64,000 nucleotides of DNA, taken from positions 25,613-89,612 of the forward strand of contig JAENRP010000178.1 of the NCBI GenBank assembly GCA_024741835.1. Direction: 5' to 3'. Positions 24,684-35,780 of the stretch are shown piece after piece. Every line of letters begins with the position of its first letter. Positions within the stretch are counted from its first letter, which is position 1. The stretch is from Diplocarpon mali (lineage: Eukaryota; Ascomycota; Leotiomycetes; Helotiales; Drepanopezizaceae). A model generated the notes under the pieces. It saw nothing but the letters and a program-made list of their open reading frames with translations, had not been told where the DNA came from and made no database searches. Made by a program: the position numbers and the translations under genes.

Positions 24684-24708
24684 GACTCGCGGTCCCGGCC
24701 TGCGAGTC
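24684..24708. repeat. 25-bp palindrome copy (B2 pol, different phase)
   Basis: GACTCGCGGTCC, C, GGCCTGCGAGTC: one of the best preserved copies, two mismatches in the stem. Read as LAVPACES, a different phase from the others. Confidence 0.88.
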
Positions 24709-26118
24709 AAATAAGAGAATTTTATTACTTAACTACTTAAGTAACTTTAAAGAAATCGCGAAATTTTTAATTACATTTAAACGACTAAAGACAATTGCTC
24801 TTAAGGATTTTTAGAAATTCAAAGCTAAAGCTCTGATTTATCTAATATAAGGAAGACGATTATTTAAAAGGAGCGATAACTCATTTCCTATATAGCTCTA
24901 TTTAGATAATAATAAACTGCAAGCTAAGGCTATTTAAGATATTTATAAGGAGACTGGTTATTAAGGAGCTAAGTCTACCTACCACTAACTCTTAAGGAAA
25001 TTCTTTTAAAAGGGTTCTTTTAAAGACTGCAAAGCCTTTATGAAAAGTTGCATCCCCTATTAGAAACGAAAACCTAATTATAAGGAAAATCCCTTATTCC
25101 TAACCTGGCCATTAGGCCTTTTCTATAAAGTCAGCCTTAATATTATATAAGTACTAACTATTAAGAATAGGATAATATATTTTATTTTAGTAAAGGAAGA
25201 CCTATTAAGATAGCCTAAAGGACAACCTTTAAGATCTGCTAACTCTAAATCTATTGCGAAGTTCCTTTAAGAAGATATAGTCTATTACTATAGACTTTTT
25301 AGCAGACTAACTATTAATAAAGGCCTTGAAAACAAAGGAGTAATTAAAGCTTTCTTATAGAAATATAATATTAAACGGGTTCAAATCTTAATATATAATT
25401 CAAAAGCTAATAGAGTAATAGAACGAGGATACTATAATATTCTTAATAGTCTATCTAAAGTTACTTATAAAGGATTTAAGGATTAGATAAAACGCTTTTA
25501 TAGAATACTCTTTACTTATCGAATGATAATCTATAAACCGACTAGAGTTATACTATTCTTCCTTATCTATAGCAAAAAGGCATAGCTCCCTCTTAAATCC
25601 TAATAGCCTATTTAAAGATTATTCAACTATAGTCAAATTTGGAACCGTTCTGATTTGCTTACAATAAGATGCCGATAACTTAAGCTCTAAGATATAGATA
25701 TAGAGGAAATCATTCTATAAAAGAAACGATATTAGGAAAAAGCTAAAGAAGCGTAGGCTGCTTCTAAAGTACTTAAAACGCACCTTATTTAAAAAGATAA
25801 TCTCGTCTTAGTCTACGATATTGTAAAAAGTATTAATATATTTGCAAATACTAAACTTAACTATCGATAGCTTAGTCTATTTAAGGTTAAGTCCAAGTAA
25901 GAAAAAAAGGGATACTATTCTCTTTAGGAACTTAATAGAGTCGATATTAAAGGAACCTTTGCAGCCAACCGACTGAAGCGCTTTTATTAATACAACTAGA
26001 CCTTATTCCTTTTAAAAGATAAATCAGAAATTGATACAACCTCCGAATCTTCTATAGGAATTAACGGCAATATAAGCAATTTTAAACCCTTAGATAAAGA
26101 CTAAGATTTTTCCAATTT

Positions 26119-26143
26119 GACTTATAAGCCGGTCTTATAAGTA
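26119..26143. repeat. 25-bp palindrome copy (B2 pol end, in frame)
   Basis: Translated TYKPVL-stop-V. Confidence 0.78.
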
Positions 26144-26235
26144 AAGAATATTAAAATACCTAACTAATCGCGACCTTAAGTTATTATTCCTAAAATATCC
26201 AAAGAATATAAGTAGGAATATTAAACGATTTCCTA

Positions 26236-26536
26236 GCCTATTAATTGTCTTACCTTCCTCTAATCCTTGTTTTTACATTTTTAGCAAGGTCGCCTCCTTT
26301 ATTATTTAGGATATAGATCTTTTAAGATCACTTTAAATTCTTACTTGCTTTAACTTATTTTGCATTCTTAATATTAGCCTTTAATTATAACATTCCTATT
26401 ACTTTCCTTAAATAATAAATAAAAAGTCCAATTTCCTTAATATATATATAGCAAACCTATTGCAGCTTATATGCCCTTTTAATTCTTATACCCTATTAAA
26501 CTCTTTTATTTATACTCCCTATCTTTCATAAGCAAT
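26236..26536 (+). other. B2 spacer between pol and first accessory gene
   Basis: AT-rich, no frame, includes a TATATATAG tract at about 26442-26450. No LTR-like ends seen. Confidence 0.5.
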
Positions 26537-27381
26537 ATGCCTTTAAAGAACTCACAAATGGTTTTATCTACTATAATAAGGGATAAATAAGCACTAGTTA
26601 TAAACTTCTCTTAGGACAGTAGAGCTATTATATTATTAGAGAGCTTCAAATCGACCTACGCAGCCTTAGGAGATATAGAGTAATTAAAACTCCTTTCAGC
26701 TTATGCAAATGCCATTAGCAACCTTTCAACCTAAGTGGCCCCTGGAATTCTCTAATTTGACAACTTCTTAACCGAAGAATTAAGGCTAAAGGGAATCTTT
26801 AAAGAGGAATTCTTAGCTAATGCAGATTAATATATAACTTTGGCCAACACTTTTAAAATAGACTAAGATAAAAGGGAAGAATCTATTTAACGATTAGATA
26901 ATTTAGCTACTAATAAAAGAGGACTCCTATTTCGTTTACGTTTCTTAACAAATATTAATTCTAATAATAGAAGGCGAGTATTATTAAAAATTCTTAAGGA
27001 AAACACTCCTATAGCTAGAGCTATTTAAATTCTTAATTTCTTTATTATTTAAAAAGGAGTAGTAAAATTCCAAGGCAATCGAATTCGCGGCTGTAAATTT
27101 ATAGGCCTATCTAATATAATACTTATAGCAGCTGATAGAGCTATAAAAAGATCAAATTAGGCTATAGATATTACCCTACCTAATAGCACTATTATTAATA
27201 TACTAGGGCTCTGCGCTTCTACTTATAGTTTGCTTATTTTAAAAGAAAACTAGACTCTTATGCTAAAGTTTAGACGAGATTTCTTTAATAATAAAGAAGA
27301 GAATTAGTTATTTGTAATCAAGCCTGCTTTAAAATTCGCCTCTTAGCCTAAAGATATAATAAGCGCTAAACTATATAATTT

Positions 27382-27406
27382 AACTCGCGGTCCTAGACTA
27401 GGAGTT
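27382..27406. repeat. 25-bp palindrome copy (accessory gene 1, in frame)
   Basis: Translated TRGPRLGV. Confidence 0.82.
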
Positions 27407-28767
27407 AGAAACGAGAATTTTAGAACTGGACCTAACCTGCCTTTTGCCGAAATGATTCTAGAAACCGCTGCCGAACAAACTGCCTAAACGCTTAGCGTAG
27501 CCTCTTTAGAGTTTTCGAAATCTTTAAGAGACTTTCCTTTAGCTAAATAACCCATTTTGGCTCAACCTTTAAAAAGGATAGATTATTTAATAGCCACCTT
27601 AGCTGATTTGCAATTTAAAACCAAAGGATTATACGCTTGCTTAGACTTCTTCCTTAATAACTTAAAGGAGCTAGTTCTTAACTTCTTTGTATTTATATAC
27701 AACTGTTTTAGAAATGATAAGATAAGAGAAGACCTTATTCCTACTACTCTAAAGATAACTAAGAGAGCTGTTAGATAAATTCAATAGCTTATCTTAGACG
27801 AGTTCGCCCTTATAGATATTATTTAATTCTTTAATAATTACAAAAGTTAAGAACCTAGTCTCTTAGATGCCAAGCGAGACTATTTTATCTTATAAGAAAG
27901 AGAATATAAAGAGGAATCTATTGATTAGGATATTTGTAATTATAGCAATATGCCTTAATCGGTTATTCTCAACCTTGAGCTTAGAGAATGATATAATATT
28001 TAGGTATCCTTTATAATAAAAACTCGCTTTCGATAGTATCTTCCTAGTATAGGAATCGAAGGAAGAAGACTTTGCAACCTTTATATTTGCTCTCTTTCGG
28101 TTTACTATAGTCTCAATTATAAAGGATTTGATATTAACGAAACTATTAAATACCTCAAACTTCTTTACGCAATAGAAGATATTGATCTTTTTCTAATCTA
28201 CCTTAATAATCAGTTCTTTGTCTCTTTAAAGATATGCAAATCTAACCTATTAATAATAGAGGCATCTCTAGGTATTATAAAATTCAAGGCTGATCCTAAA
28301 GCCTTAAAGGCGTTAAAGCCGATTGAATGGAACAATTCTTTCTTTTCGATATTATTAAGTAATAAATAGCAAAAGGAAATAGAGGAAGAAGGGTTAATTA
28401 TAATGCCTAAACCCTTCGGATGCCGCTTCCTAACCGACAATTTTACTACCGATAATAGTGCTTTTACAAGTATATTCCTTTCTATTATAAGATAAGAAGT
28501 AGAGATATACCTTTATTACTTCCGCCTTATAGATAACGCGACCTCTATACCTTCTTATTTTCTTTATAATATGATATTCAGCCTTACTTAATAAGTCCTT
28601 CGGATGCATTATAGACTCTACCTTTTAGCTATAATAGCGAAAAGTAAAAGAGCCTATCAGCTTATAGCCTACCCTGAACCTCCCTAATTGATTGGCCTTA
28701 GTCTTTATAATTAAGTCATTTTAATAAAGAGAGATATAAGTACTACTAATAAAGAAATTCCGATTTT

Positions 28768-28792
28768 CACTTATAGTCTTAGCCCGCAAGTC
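28768..28792. repeat. 25-bp palindrome copy (accessory gene 1, in frame)
   Basis: Translated TYSLSPQV; near the position of 32714 in accessory gene 2. Confidence 0.75.
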
Positions 28793-29652
28793 AATTTTAT
28801 TAAAAAGTAAGTCTTAGATTATCAGATCCTATTAATCGGATAAGGGCTAGCTTTTAAAAGCCTTAATAGGTAGGTCGGCTTTTAATTAATTATAAAACTC
28901 ACTCTATTTGCAAAGAAGATAAGTCAATAGACTTCTTAGGCACTCGGTTCAAAATCTTAATTAGCTCAAATAACCGCAAAGTTAAAGCGAAAGGAGATCT
29001 TGCGACCTATTACTAATAATAGCAATCTAATTATAATAATAATAAAATAGGAATACCTTTTTAAAATGCTTTCGGACAATTCTTATAAGACTAATAGTTT
29101 TATAGCCTTTTGCAATAACTATATAGCTGTCCTTAATAAGAACACCTTGGAAAATGAGATTCGAATCTCTAATTTTATCTTTTTAATCTCTACTTTAAAG
29201 CAACCTCTAGTACCTTAATAGATTAACGCAAGTAGAACCACTGCACCTTTTAAAGCAGCTTTTCATCTTAAGAACTGCAGTAGCCTCTTTAAAGCCATTA
29301 TTAGTTAATGCTCTTAAATAGATCTATCAGTTATAATCGAAGTATAGGAGTTGTTTCTTCTTAATAAAGACGAATTAAAAATCCACCTTATAAAATATAA
29401 TCAGAAGCTCTTTAATGCCCTTATTAAGGCCTAAACGAACGTTACAAATACTAAGTCGCTTTTTTATAGACTTAAGTCTTAAAGATAATGCGATAAAGTA
29501 AATGCTATCCGAGAGCCTAATACACTAATTAATAAAGGCATTATTATAAGAAGATTCGGAAAAGGGACGAACCGAGACGCTAGTATAGTATCAGACCTTA
29601 ATTTGGAAACCAATCCCCTGTTTTTACCCTTAAGCTTAGAAATGCTAAGACT

Positions 29653-29677
29653 GACCCGCAAGCCTAGCCTACGAGTA
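29653..29677. repeat. 25-bp palindrome copy (accessory gene 1, in frame)
   Basis: Translated TRKPSLRV. Confidence 0.8.
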
Positions 29678-29830
29678 AGGATAGACTCAGCTGGCTTAAG
29701 CCTATAAGAAGGTTCGGATGAACCTCGGTCACCAAATCTAGGGGTACTAATAGAAGATCCTTTAAGAGAGGTCCCTAAAGCTAAGAAATCGCTAAGAAAT
29801 AAGAACCAATGCAAGAGAAGAAGACTCTAA

Positions 29831-30410
29831 AGTAATAATAGAATTAACAATTAAATTGACTTAATCTAGAGAATCATAATCTACCCCCTTTTGAAAACCA
29901 TTTGGAGAGATTGCGAATTAGATATTGAATTTTTTTTAAGATTATTTACTTTCTATATACCTATACCTCTTTATTCTTAACCTATTATTCTATTCTATAT
30001 ATATTCTTTATTTACTTTACTCTTTATATGATTTATTCTTTAATTATTCCCTTTATATACAACTTTCTAACGCTTACCTTTGAAATATCGTCCTTACCTT
30101 TGACAATTATCATTTACTAAAAGTAGGTCCTTATATGCGTTATATCCTACTTTTGTTCCTACTTCTAGGCTCATTATGCCTACTTTTTCTTTATGCACTA
30201 GTACGATTCCAAACTCTATAAATAAGCCTTTCCTTGCACTACGATTTTACTTTTTTACTTCTTCTATAACCCCACTAGTACTAATAATACTACTAGTACT
30301 ATCTTTCTATTATTAATCTTTTCTAATCCAAGCCTCCTATTTCGACAAAATTCTTTCTAAAGATTTATTCCTTAGCAAGGAACCTTATCACTTTTATCAA
30401 ATAATTCATT
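29831..30410 (+). other. B2 spacer between the two accessory genes
   Basis: 580 bp, AT-rich, no frame. Contains a T-run near 29930 and scattered TACTAGTACT-like inverted motifs at 30265-30305. No LTR, terminal inverted repeat or target duplication recognised. Confidence 0.5.
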
Positions 30411-31297
30411 ATGGCCCCCTTTAGCATAGGCAAAAAGGTCACACTTAAGAAGAATATATTACTTATTGCCTTAGGTAGTAAGTCTTTAGCAATATCTAGC
30501 AATGAACTAATATTAGAAGGTGGATTCTTATAAGATAGGAAGACTCTTCGGTCATTAGAAGATATTATAAGTACTTATAGAACATTAGGCGAGATAGAAC
30601 AGCAGGTATTCCTAAATTCATCTATTAAAGTGCTTAACTATAGAATTTCTACTATTAAGGAAGGATTCTTAGGTTTTGATAATTTCTTAGATAAGGAACT
30701 CTAAGGCAAAGGTATTAATCGAGAGAAGTTTTTACAAGAGTATTAGAGGTATGCTAATTTAATTGATTTATTTCGGAAGAACTAAGATAAGAAAAATAAG
30801 TGTATAAAAAGGTTAATATAATTCATAAATAGCATTTGTAGCATACTTTTCCAGACCCACTTTATAACCGACATTACCGCTAATAATACCCTATAGGGGC
30901 TTAGTAAAATTTTTAAGATATACCAACTAGTAGCAAAGGCTATATAAGTATTAAATCATTTCACTATTTAAGAAGGTATAAAGAAACTCTAAGGCAATAA
31001 GGTAAGAGGTAGAAAATTTGTTAGTTTCTTAAGCACTATTATACACACTACCATTTAGACTATAAAAGACAATCCCATATAGTACGATAGTCTAGCCCTT
31101 CCCAACTAGACAATTTTAAACACCCTCGGCCTATAATAATTATAATATAGTCTACTTATTGCAAAAGAAAAGATAATCTATCTTATTAAGTATATTATAA
31201 ACTATTTTAATAATAAAATAGAAAGATAGGAATTTGTAGTTCCTATTGCTTAGAAAATGCTGCCACCCTTAGTGGAACTAACTAATAAGGAAAATCT

Positions 31298-31322
31298 AAC
31301 TTATAGGCCTAGCCTATAAGTA
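31298..31322. repeat. 25-bp palindrome copy (accessory gene 2, in frame)
   Basis: Translated TYRPSL-stop-V; AACTTATAGGCC/GGCCTATAAGTT-like arms. Confidence 0.82.
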
Positions 31323-31483
31323 GAATCAGCATATAATAGAGAAGTCCTTAAGCATAAGGTACCTATGATATTAGAAATACAAACTGCTAACTATTATAAT
31401 CCTAAATCTTTAAATATAGATATATTTAAATCACTATCCTTAGAAATGCCTAGAATACCTTAAACACTAGTAGCAAAGAAGTT

Positions 31484-31508
31484 GACTCGCGGGCCTAGCC
31501 TACGGGTT
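31484..31508. repeat. 25-bp palindrome copy (accessory gene 2, in frame)
   Basis: Translated TRGPSLRV. Confidence 0.82.
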
Positions 31509-32713
31509 AATATATATAATAATATAGACTTAAAAGAAGATTCATTAAAGGAAGAGAATAGCGCTATTACTAATATGCTAGAAATTTTTAATAATACTAA
31601 GAAAGACATTTCTAATATCGTTCAATCCTTCCTTAAGGACTTATAAAAATTTGTGCTTAAATTCTATAAGTCGATAATAAAGCGTTTGAGAAAAGAAGGT
31701 TAAGGAGAAGTTTTATTAGCATAAGAAGGAATAGCAAGGGCTGTTAAACAAATTATAAAACTGCATTAAGACGAATTCTCTATAGATAATATTATATAGT
31801 TCTTTATCAACTATAAGAAATTAAATAGTAACTACTATATTCTTAAAGAAAAGTCAGAAGATAGTATAACTATTATCTTTATAGAATGCTATTAAGTTCC
31901 CTTTAATATTAAGATAATACTATAGTATGGCGATAGATTCAAGATTATAGTAATATTAGAAATGAAAACAAGACTTTCCAAATTTATAGTAGGAATATTC
32001 AAGGACTTTAATTTTAATAAATTCTATACCCTTTATAAATGATAATATGCGTAGTACTATAGGCTGGCGATAATAGGCCTTAATAACGAAGATATATTAT
32101 CTAATATCTATAAACTTTATACTACTCTTAACTTAAAGTTGTTTTTACTATACCTAGGGAATTATGCAATTGTAGCTACTAGCAATAGAATAGTAAGCTA
32201 GGTTAAGAAAGATATATCATTAGGATTCGCTAAGTTTAAGGTAGCGCTTAAAGCTTTGAAATTATTTTATAATATCGCCTGGACTCCCGCCTAGTATAAT
32301 GCTATATTAACTAGTGATAAATTGATATTATTTTAAAGCAAAGGTTTTTTAAATATGCCTAAGCTATTTAGCTATGCCTTTTTAAGTGCTATACGCATAT
32401 ATAGTTATAGTTCTCGCGCAAAGACTTCATTTTTAATATTAGCATAAGAAGAACTAGAAATATACTGATACTACTTCTAAGTCTCTGATAAGAAGCTAGC
32501 TCCTCTATCCGCGTTCCTCTATAATATAACTCACAGTTTAATACAATAGACTCTAAGAATGCACTATAGATTATATCTAAGCGCTTTGCTTACTTATTAT
32601 AATTCTTTATATAAGCTAGTAATATACCCTAAGCCTGCATAGTTTATTAAGGTTAACCACTATTTGAAAATCGTTGCAATTAGAATTGATACTAATATAA
32701 GATTTATAAGATT

Positions 32714-32738
32714 GACTCCTAGGCCTAGCTCGCGGGTT
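32714..32738. repeat. 25-bp palindrome copy (accessory gene 2, in frame)
   Basis: Translated TPRPSSRV. Confidence 0.82.
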
Positions 32739-33535
32739 AGCCCTCTTAATAATAGAACTATTAACTACTATATTATTCTAGTAGTTAAACAGTCGACCGG
32801 CCAATTTGCTATATAAGAGAAGTCTTACGAATTATCAATCCTTATACTAATTAGACCTAAGAATACTTAATGGATTTCGATAAACTTAGTATAAAGTACT
32901 ATTTAATAAAAAGAACTAAATATTAAATAAAGGACGTTCTTAAAAGAATATGTTTCTAATAAGACTGTCCTATTCTTAGTATTTATAAGATAAGGAATAT
33001 TCGTTAACTTAGATTCAGAATAAGAACCTAGCAAAGGCGGCTTCCTTACGATTAGTAACAACTATACTAAAGTTGTTAAGAACGAAGCCCTTAAGAATAG
33101 AGTAGACCTAAAGGACTTTTTAATCGAAGCTATTAATATAAAGCGACCCTAAACTGCAAGATAGAGTATTATAGGCGAATTATTTGCAAAGTTTTATATA
33201 ACACTTGGAATAACAAAAGGTGGTCTATTATTAAAGGCGCTTATAAGAAGAAGACTATAGAACGATCTATTAGTTATAATAATAGTAAAAGACTTATTTG
33301 CAAAGGATATTACGCAGTTGATAACTTATTTAAAGAAATATAAGTAAGAACTGTTCGAAGATTTTACAAATACCTGGAAAATGATTCAATAGTTAGAGCT
33401 ATAGCTATATAAAGACAAGTCTTAGGCTAAGACTAAGGGTATAGATAATAGTATTAAGGCCGATAATATAATCGACGAAGTTATTCTTCTTAAGAAATAT
33501 AGCACTAAGAAACCTTAAGCAAAGACCCTAGAAAT

Positions 33536-33560
33536 AACTCCTAGGCCTGGCCTACGACTC
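33536..33560. repeat. 25-bp palindrome copy (accessory gene 2, in frame)
   Basis: Translated TPRPGLRL. Confidence 0.8.
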
Positions 33561-33960
33561 AATCTAAAGAAGGGTAAGGATAAAGAACTTATATCTATCG
33601 AATCCCCTGCTGTATCTCCTTTAGCAGTAGGTAACTCTCTAGAGGATAATAATAATAATAAAGATAATAATAATAATAATGCTATAATATAAGTCTCTCT
33701 CCCTATTAGCAGAAGCTATTATATTATACTAGTATCCGCAAGGAGTATAAAAGCTCTTGCTATACTAAGACCTACCTCGTTAGATACTAATAGCAATACT
33801 ATAAGAAGAAGTGGTCATTTAGCGAAGAGAGTATTATCTAATAATAATTCTCCCTATCTCCTAAAGAGAACTAAGGAAAATTGACATCTGAGTTAGTACT
33901 ATTTTTAATTGTTTTTACGACTCTATAGCTTGTTTATCTATTTTGCTAGTTTCGTTTTCT

Positions 33961-33985
33961 AACTCCTAGGCCTAGCCCGTAGGTG
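33961..33985. repeat. 25-bp palindrome copy next to gap (B2 3' region)
   Basis: AACTCCTAGGCC...GTAGGTG; the N gap follows at once. Confidence 0.82.
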
Positions 33986-34071
33986 NNNNNNNNNNNNNNN
34001 NNNNNNNNNNNNNNNNNNNNNNNNNNNNNNNNNNNNNNNNNNNNNNNNNNNNNNNNNNNNNNNNNNNNNNN
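33986..34071. other. Assembly gap (86 N)
   Basis: Starts at the base after the palindrome copy 33961-33985, as does the other gap in the window. Confidence 0.99.
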
Positions 34072-34256
34072 AAAAAACCCCTTCTTTTTTTCTTTTACCT
34101 TTAATAATAATATAGCTCTAGTTTAGGCCTTTTAACATATTAGTTTTCTTGCACTTAGGGTTTACTAGTAATTGATATACTATTGCCTTAACCTATATTA
34201 TTTTATATTCTTTGCTAATAGTAATAGAGGCTACTACTTTTATTATTTAAAACATA

Positions 34257-34503
34257 TATAGAGACCTAAGACGGATAGGTCTTATAATATATATCATATA
34301 ATCGGCGCAGGACAGTAGGAGGATAAAAGGGCCATCTTCTATATATAGAGATAGGGCGCGTCGCCATAGTACTAAATATACCCCATACTTAGGACTTGTC
34401 CCTAACATCTTGTCTAAGAGAGCCCGCTTATGGTACTCCCTCCTCTTGTTTTTAGGTCTTCCCTTAGGCCTATTCTTATATTGTCTCCCCCCTCTGTTTT
34501 ATA
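34257..34503 (+). repeat. B2 3' LTR
   Basis: 247 bp beginning TATAGAGACCTAAG and ending TTTTATA; TSD ATAT follows at 34504-34507. The open frame 34410-34715 crosses this boundary and is spurious. Confidence 0.9.
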
Positions 34504-34507
34504 ATAT

Positions 34508-35640
34508 ATTAAGCTTTCCTCTTCCTTTGATCTTTCAACTCCAACTCCTACTTCTTATAAGTAGGTCGATTCCCCCTCTTGCTTTTAAGTTAATTAACCC
34601 TATAATAGATCTTATCTCATATCATCCTATTAATAATATTATCATTATTAGTAAGTGCCCTAATAGTTGGCCAACCCCCTTTAATATATATATCGCTAAC
34701 TTAGATAATGCTTAAATGTAATCCTAAGGACCTACCTAAGGCTTTTCAAGTGCTATACGTATATTATACATATATAATATTAAGAAAGGAGATTAATAAG
34801 AACAATACCAGCCATATATACGCATTCAATACTCTCACTTCTAAGAAGTATAACTATTGCATTATATAGCAGGCAAAGTATATCCTAATAAGTGCCCTCT
34901 AATATCCTCTTACCTTAATAACCTTTAATAGATATCCGTTCTAGATACCTATCTAAGCTTAAGATAAGTACATTATCCTTTAAGATACTTAGGTTAGCGG
35001 CGATATTAAAGTAATCTAAAAGGCAGCTTAAATCCTATCTAAGGAGACTTAGATATAAATCTCTATAGTCCTAAAAACTTAAGATGCCCTTTAGCTAGCC
35101 TAGCTAAATAAAGCTTATATCCTCTACTATAGTATTAACTTTACAAATACCTAGTAGGCTATAAGTGCCTTTAAATCTATTTAATATTAATAATTGACTA
35201 TTCGCAGGATCTATTGCGCGCTATCCAAGGCGGTAATACTGCCCTTAAGCGCCTTAAGACTTAAGGCGCTAAGGTGCTCGGCTCCCTTTAATATATAAAG
35301 GGGCTATCTAGCTTAATTAAAGGCCACTCTTAAGCTCCCTTTAATAATATCCGCTGCTAAAAGGGCAAAGGCAGATAAGTCCCTTTTAAAGGCTCTTTAA
35401 AGGGTAGGGATCTAGATCTCAATGATCTAAATGAACCGAATCCAAAGGAGATCGCGGCTGCTCTTACTTAAGTACAAGCTTAAAAGGAGCAGGCCAACTT
35501 AGTTGCTATTTCGGATAGTAAGGCTTCTAGGCCTTAGGGGTTTAGGGATTTATACCTTAGAAATCCTAGTGCTTAGGATAGGTGCTTATTAAGGGTAGAA
35601 TCGTTGGTAGATTGTTATTTTTAATAATATAATAATCGCT
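34508..35640 (-). other. C 3' region, unassigned 1.1 kb
   Basis: Lies between the B2 insertion and the RNase H remnant of C. Composition in places looks coding-like on the + strand (about 34730-35560), but I recognise no protein and no element ends. It could be a long 3' UTR of C, as in F1/F2, or an older fragment of another element. Confidence 0.4.
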
Positions 35641-35780
35641 GCTTTGCCATAATCCCCTTTCTCAAGTACTACTCAAGTGATAAAAATGCAAATACTCACA
35701 GGTAAGTAAGGAAAAGATAAAAAGAAGGTAGTAATAGCAAGTATAGGAATATATCTTATAGTAAAATAAAAAAAATTGCC
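35641..35780 (-). other. C 3' untranslated start
   Basis: AT-rich, A-run near 35768; nothing recognised. Confidence 0.4.

Larger units (their letters stand above)
22870..26235 (+). pseudogene. B2 pol remnant: RT, RNase H, integrase
   Basis: A single frame without obvious indels. RT: IKIIPYKAWQEKTFDIP, YNSPYKNKWFLIAKKE, then YIDN at 23723-23734 (second Asp of the Y-x-D-D box lost, G to A) followed by IGVKG. RNase H near 24150-24400: PIILIVDASLIK and AEIKYNTIK. Integrase: zinc-binding segment at about 24940-25055 with H-to-Y decay, then LGLFYKVSLNII, and NSKANRVIERGY (catalytic Glu present), followed by a long C-terminal part. This fits Ty3/gypsy order. One palindrome at 26119 is in the usual phase; the one at 24684 is read in another phase. 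Confidence 0.88.
26537..29830 (+). pseudogene. B2 accessory gene 1: large protein of unknown family (about 1,097 codons)
   Basis: From ATG 26537 (MPLKNSQMV) to TAA 29828-29830 the same frame holds with no indel, interrupted only by scattered stops; the last TAA may itself be a former CAA. I do not recognise a domain. It is paralogous to accessory gene 2: RGCKFIGLSNI at 27086 against RGRKFVSFLST; PNSTIINILGL against PN-stop-TILNTLGL; IYLYYFRL against IY-stop-YYF; and an identical LRMHYRLYL at 28598-28624. Three palindrome copies (27382, 28768, 29653) are all read in the same phase. No signal peptide or membrane run stands out. Envelope-like, capsid-like or replication roles are all guesses. 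Confidence 0.72.
30411..33884 (+). pseudogene. B2 accessory gene 2: paralogue of accessory gene 1 (about 1,157 codons)
   Basis: ATG 30411 (MAPFSIGKKV) to TGA 33882-33884; the frame is kept without indels, and the final TGA is not a RIP-type stop, so it is probably the real end. Homologous blocks to accessory gene 1 occur in the same order: RGRKFVSFLST at 31005, TILNTLGL, FYNIAWTPA, LRMHYRLYL at 32553-32579, VIYPKPA against IAYPEPP. The C-terminus has an Asn-rich stretch (about 33640-33685) of AAT repeats. Four palindrome copies (31298, 31484, 32714, 33536), all in the same phase (TRGPSLRV, TPRPSSRV and so on). Function unknown. Confidence 0.72.
33885..34256 (+). other. B2 3' region with assembly gap
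   Basis: Includes the palindrome copy 33961-33985, homologous in position to 4632 in B1 and 47380 in B3, followed at once by the N gap and a pyrimidine/A run. Ends in an AT-rich stretch before the LTR. Confidence 0.6.
18711..34503 (+). mobile_element. Element B2: giant (15.8 kb) Ty3/gypsy-type LTR element with two extra large genes
   Basis: Bounded by 247-bp LTRs (18711-18957, 34257-34503) and TSD ATAT. Order inside: leader, gag-protease ORF, pol (RT, RNase H, integrase), then two paralogous frames of about 1,100 codons each with no recognised domain, then a 3' region with an assembly gap. No internal LTR, terminal repeat or break that would mark the extra genes as a later insertion was seen, so they appear to be part of the element. 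The LTR and gag tie it to the short elements B1 and B3. Thirteen of its 14 palindrome copies lie between 20639 and 33985; the other is in the leader at 19631. Confidence 0.85.

Noticed and set aside
30265..30305. Short inverted TACTAGTACT motifs as possible transposon ends around accessory gene 2
   Set aside because: Too short and low-complexity, and no matching motif on the other side of the gene or target duplication.
34410..34715. Open frame of 101 codons on the + strand
   Set aside because: Crosses the B2 LTR boundary into C and has no recognisable product.
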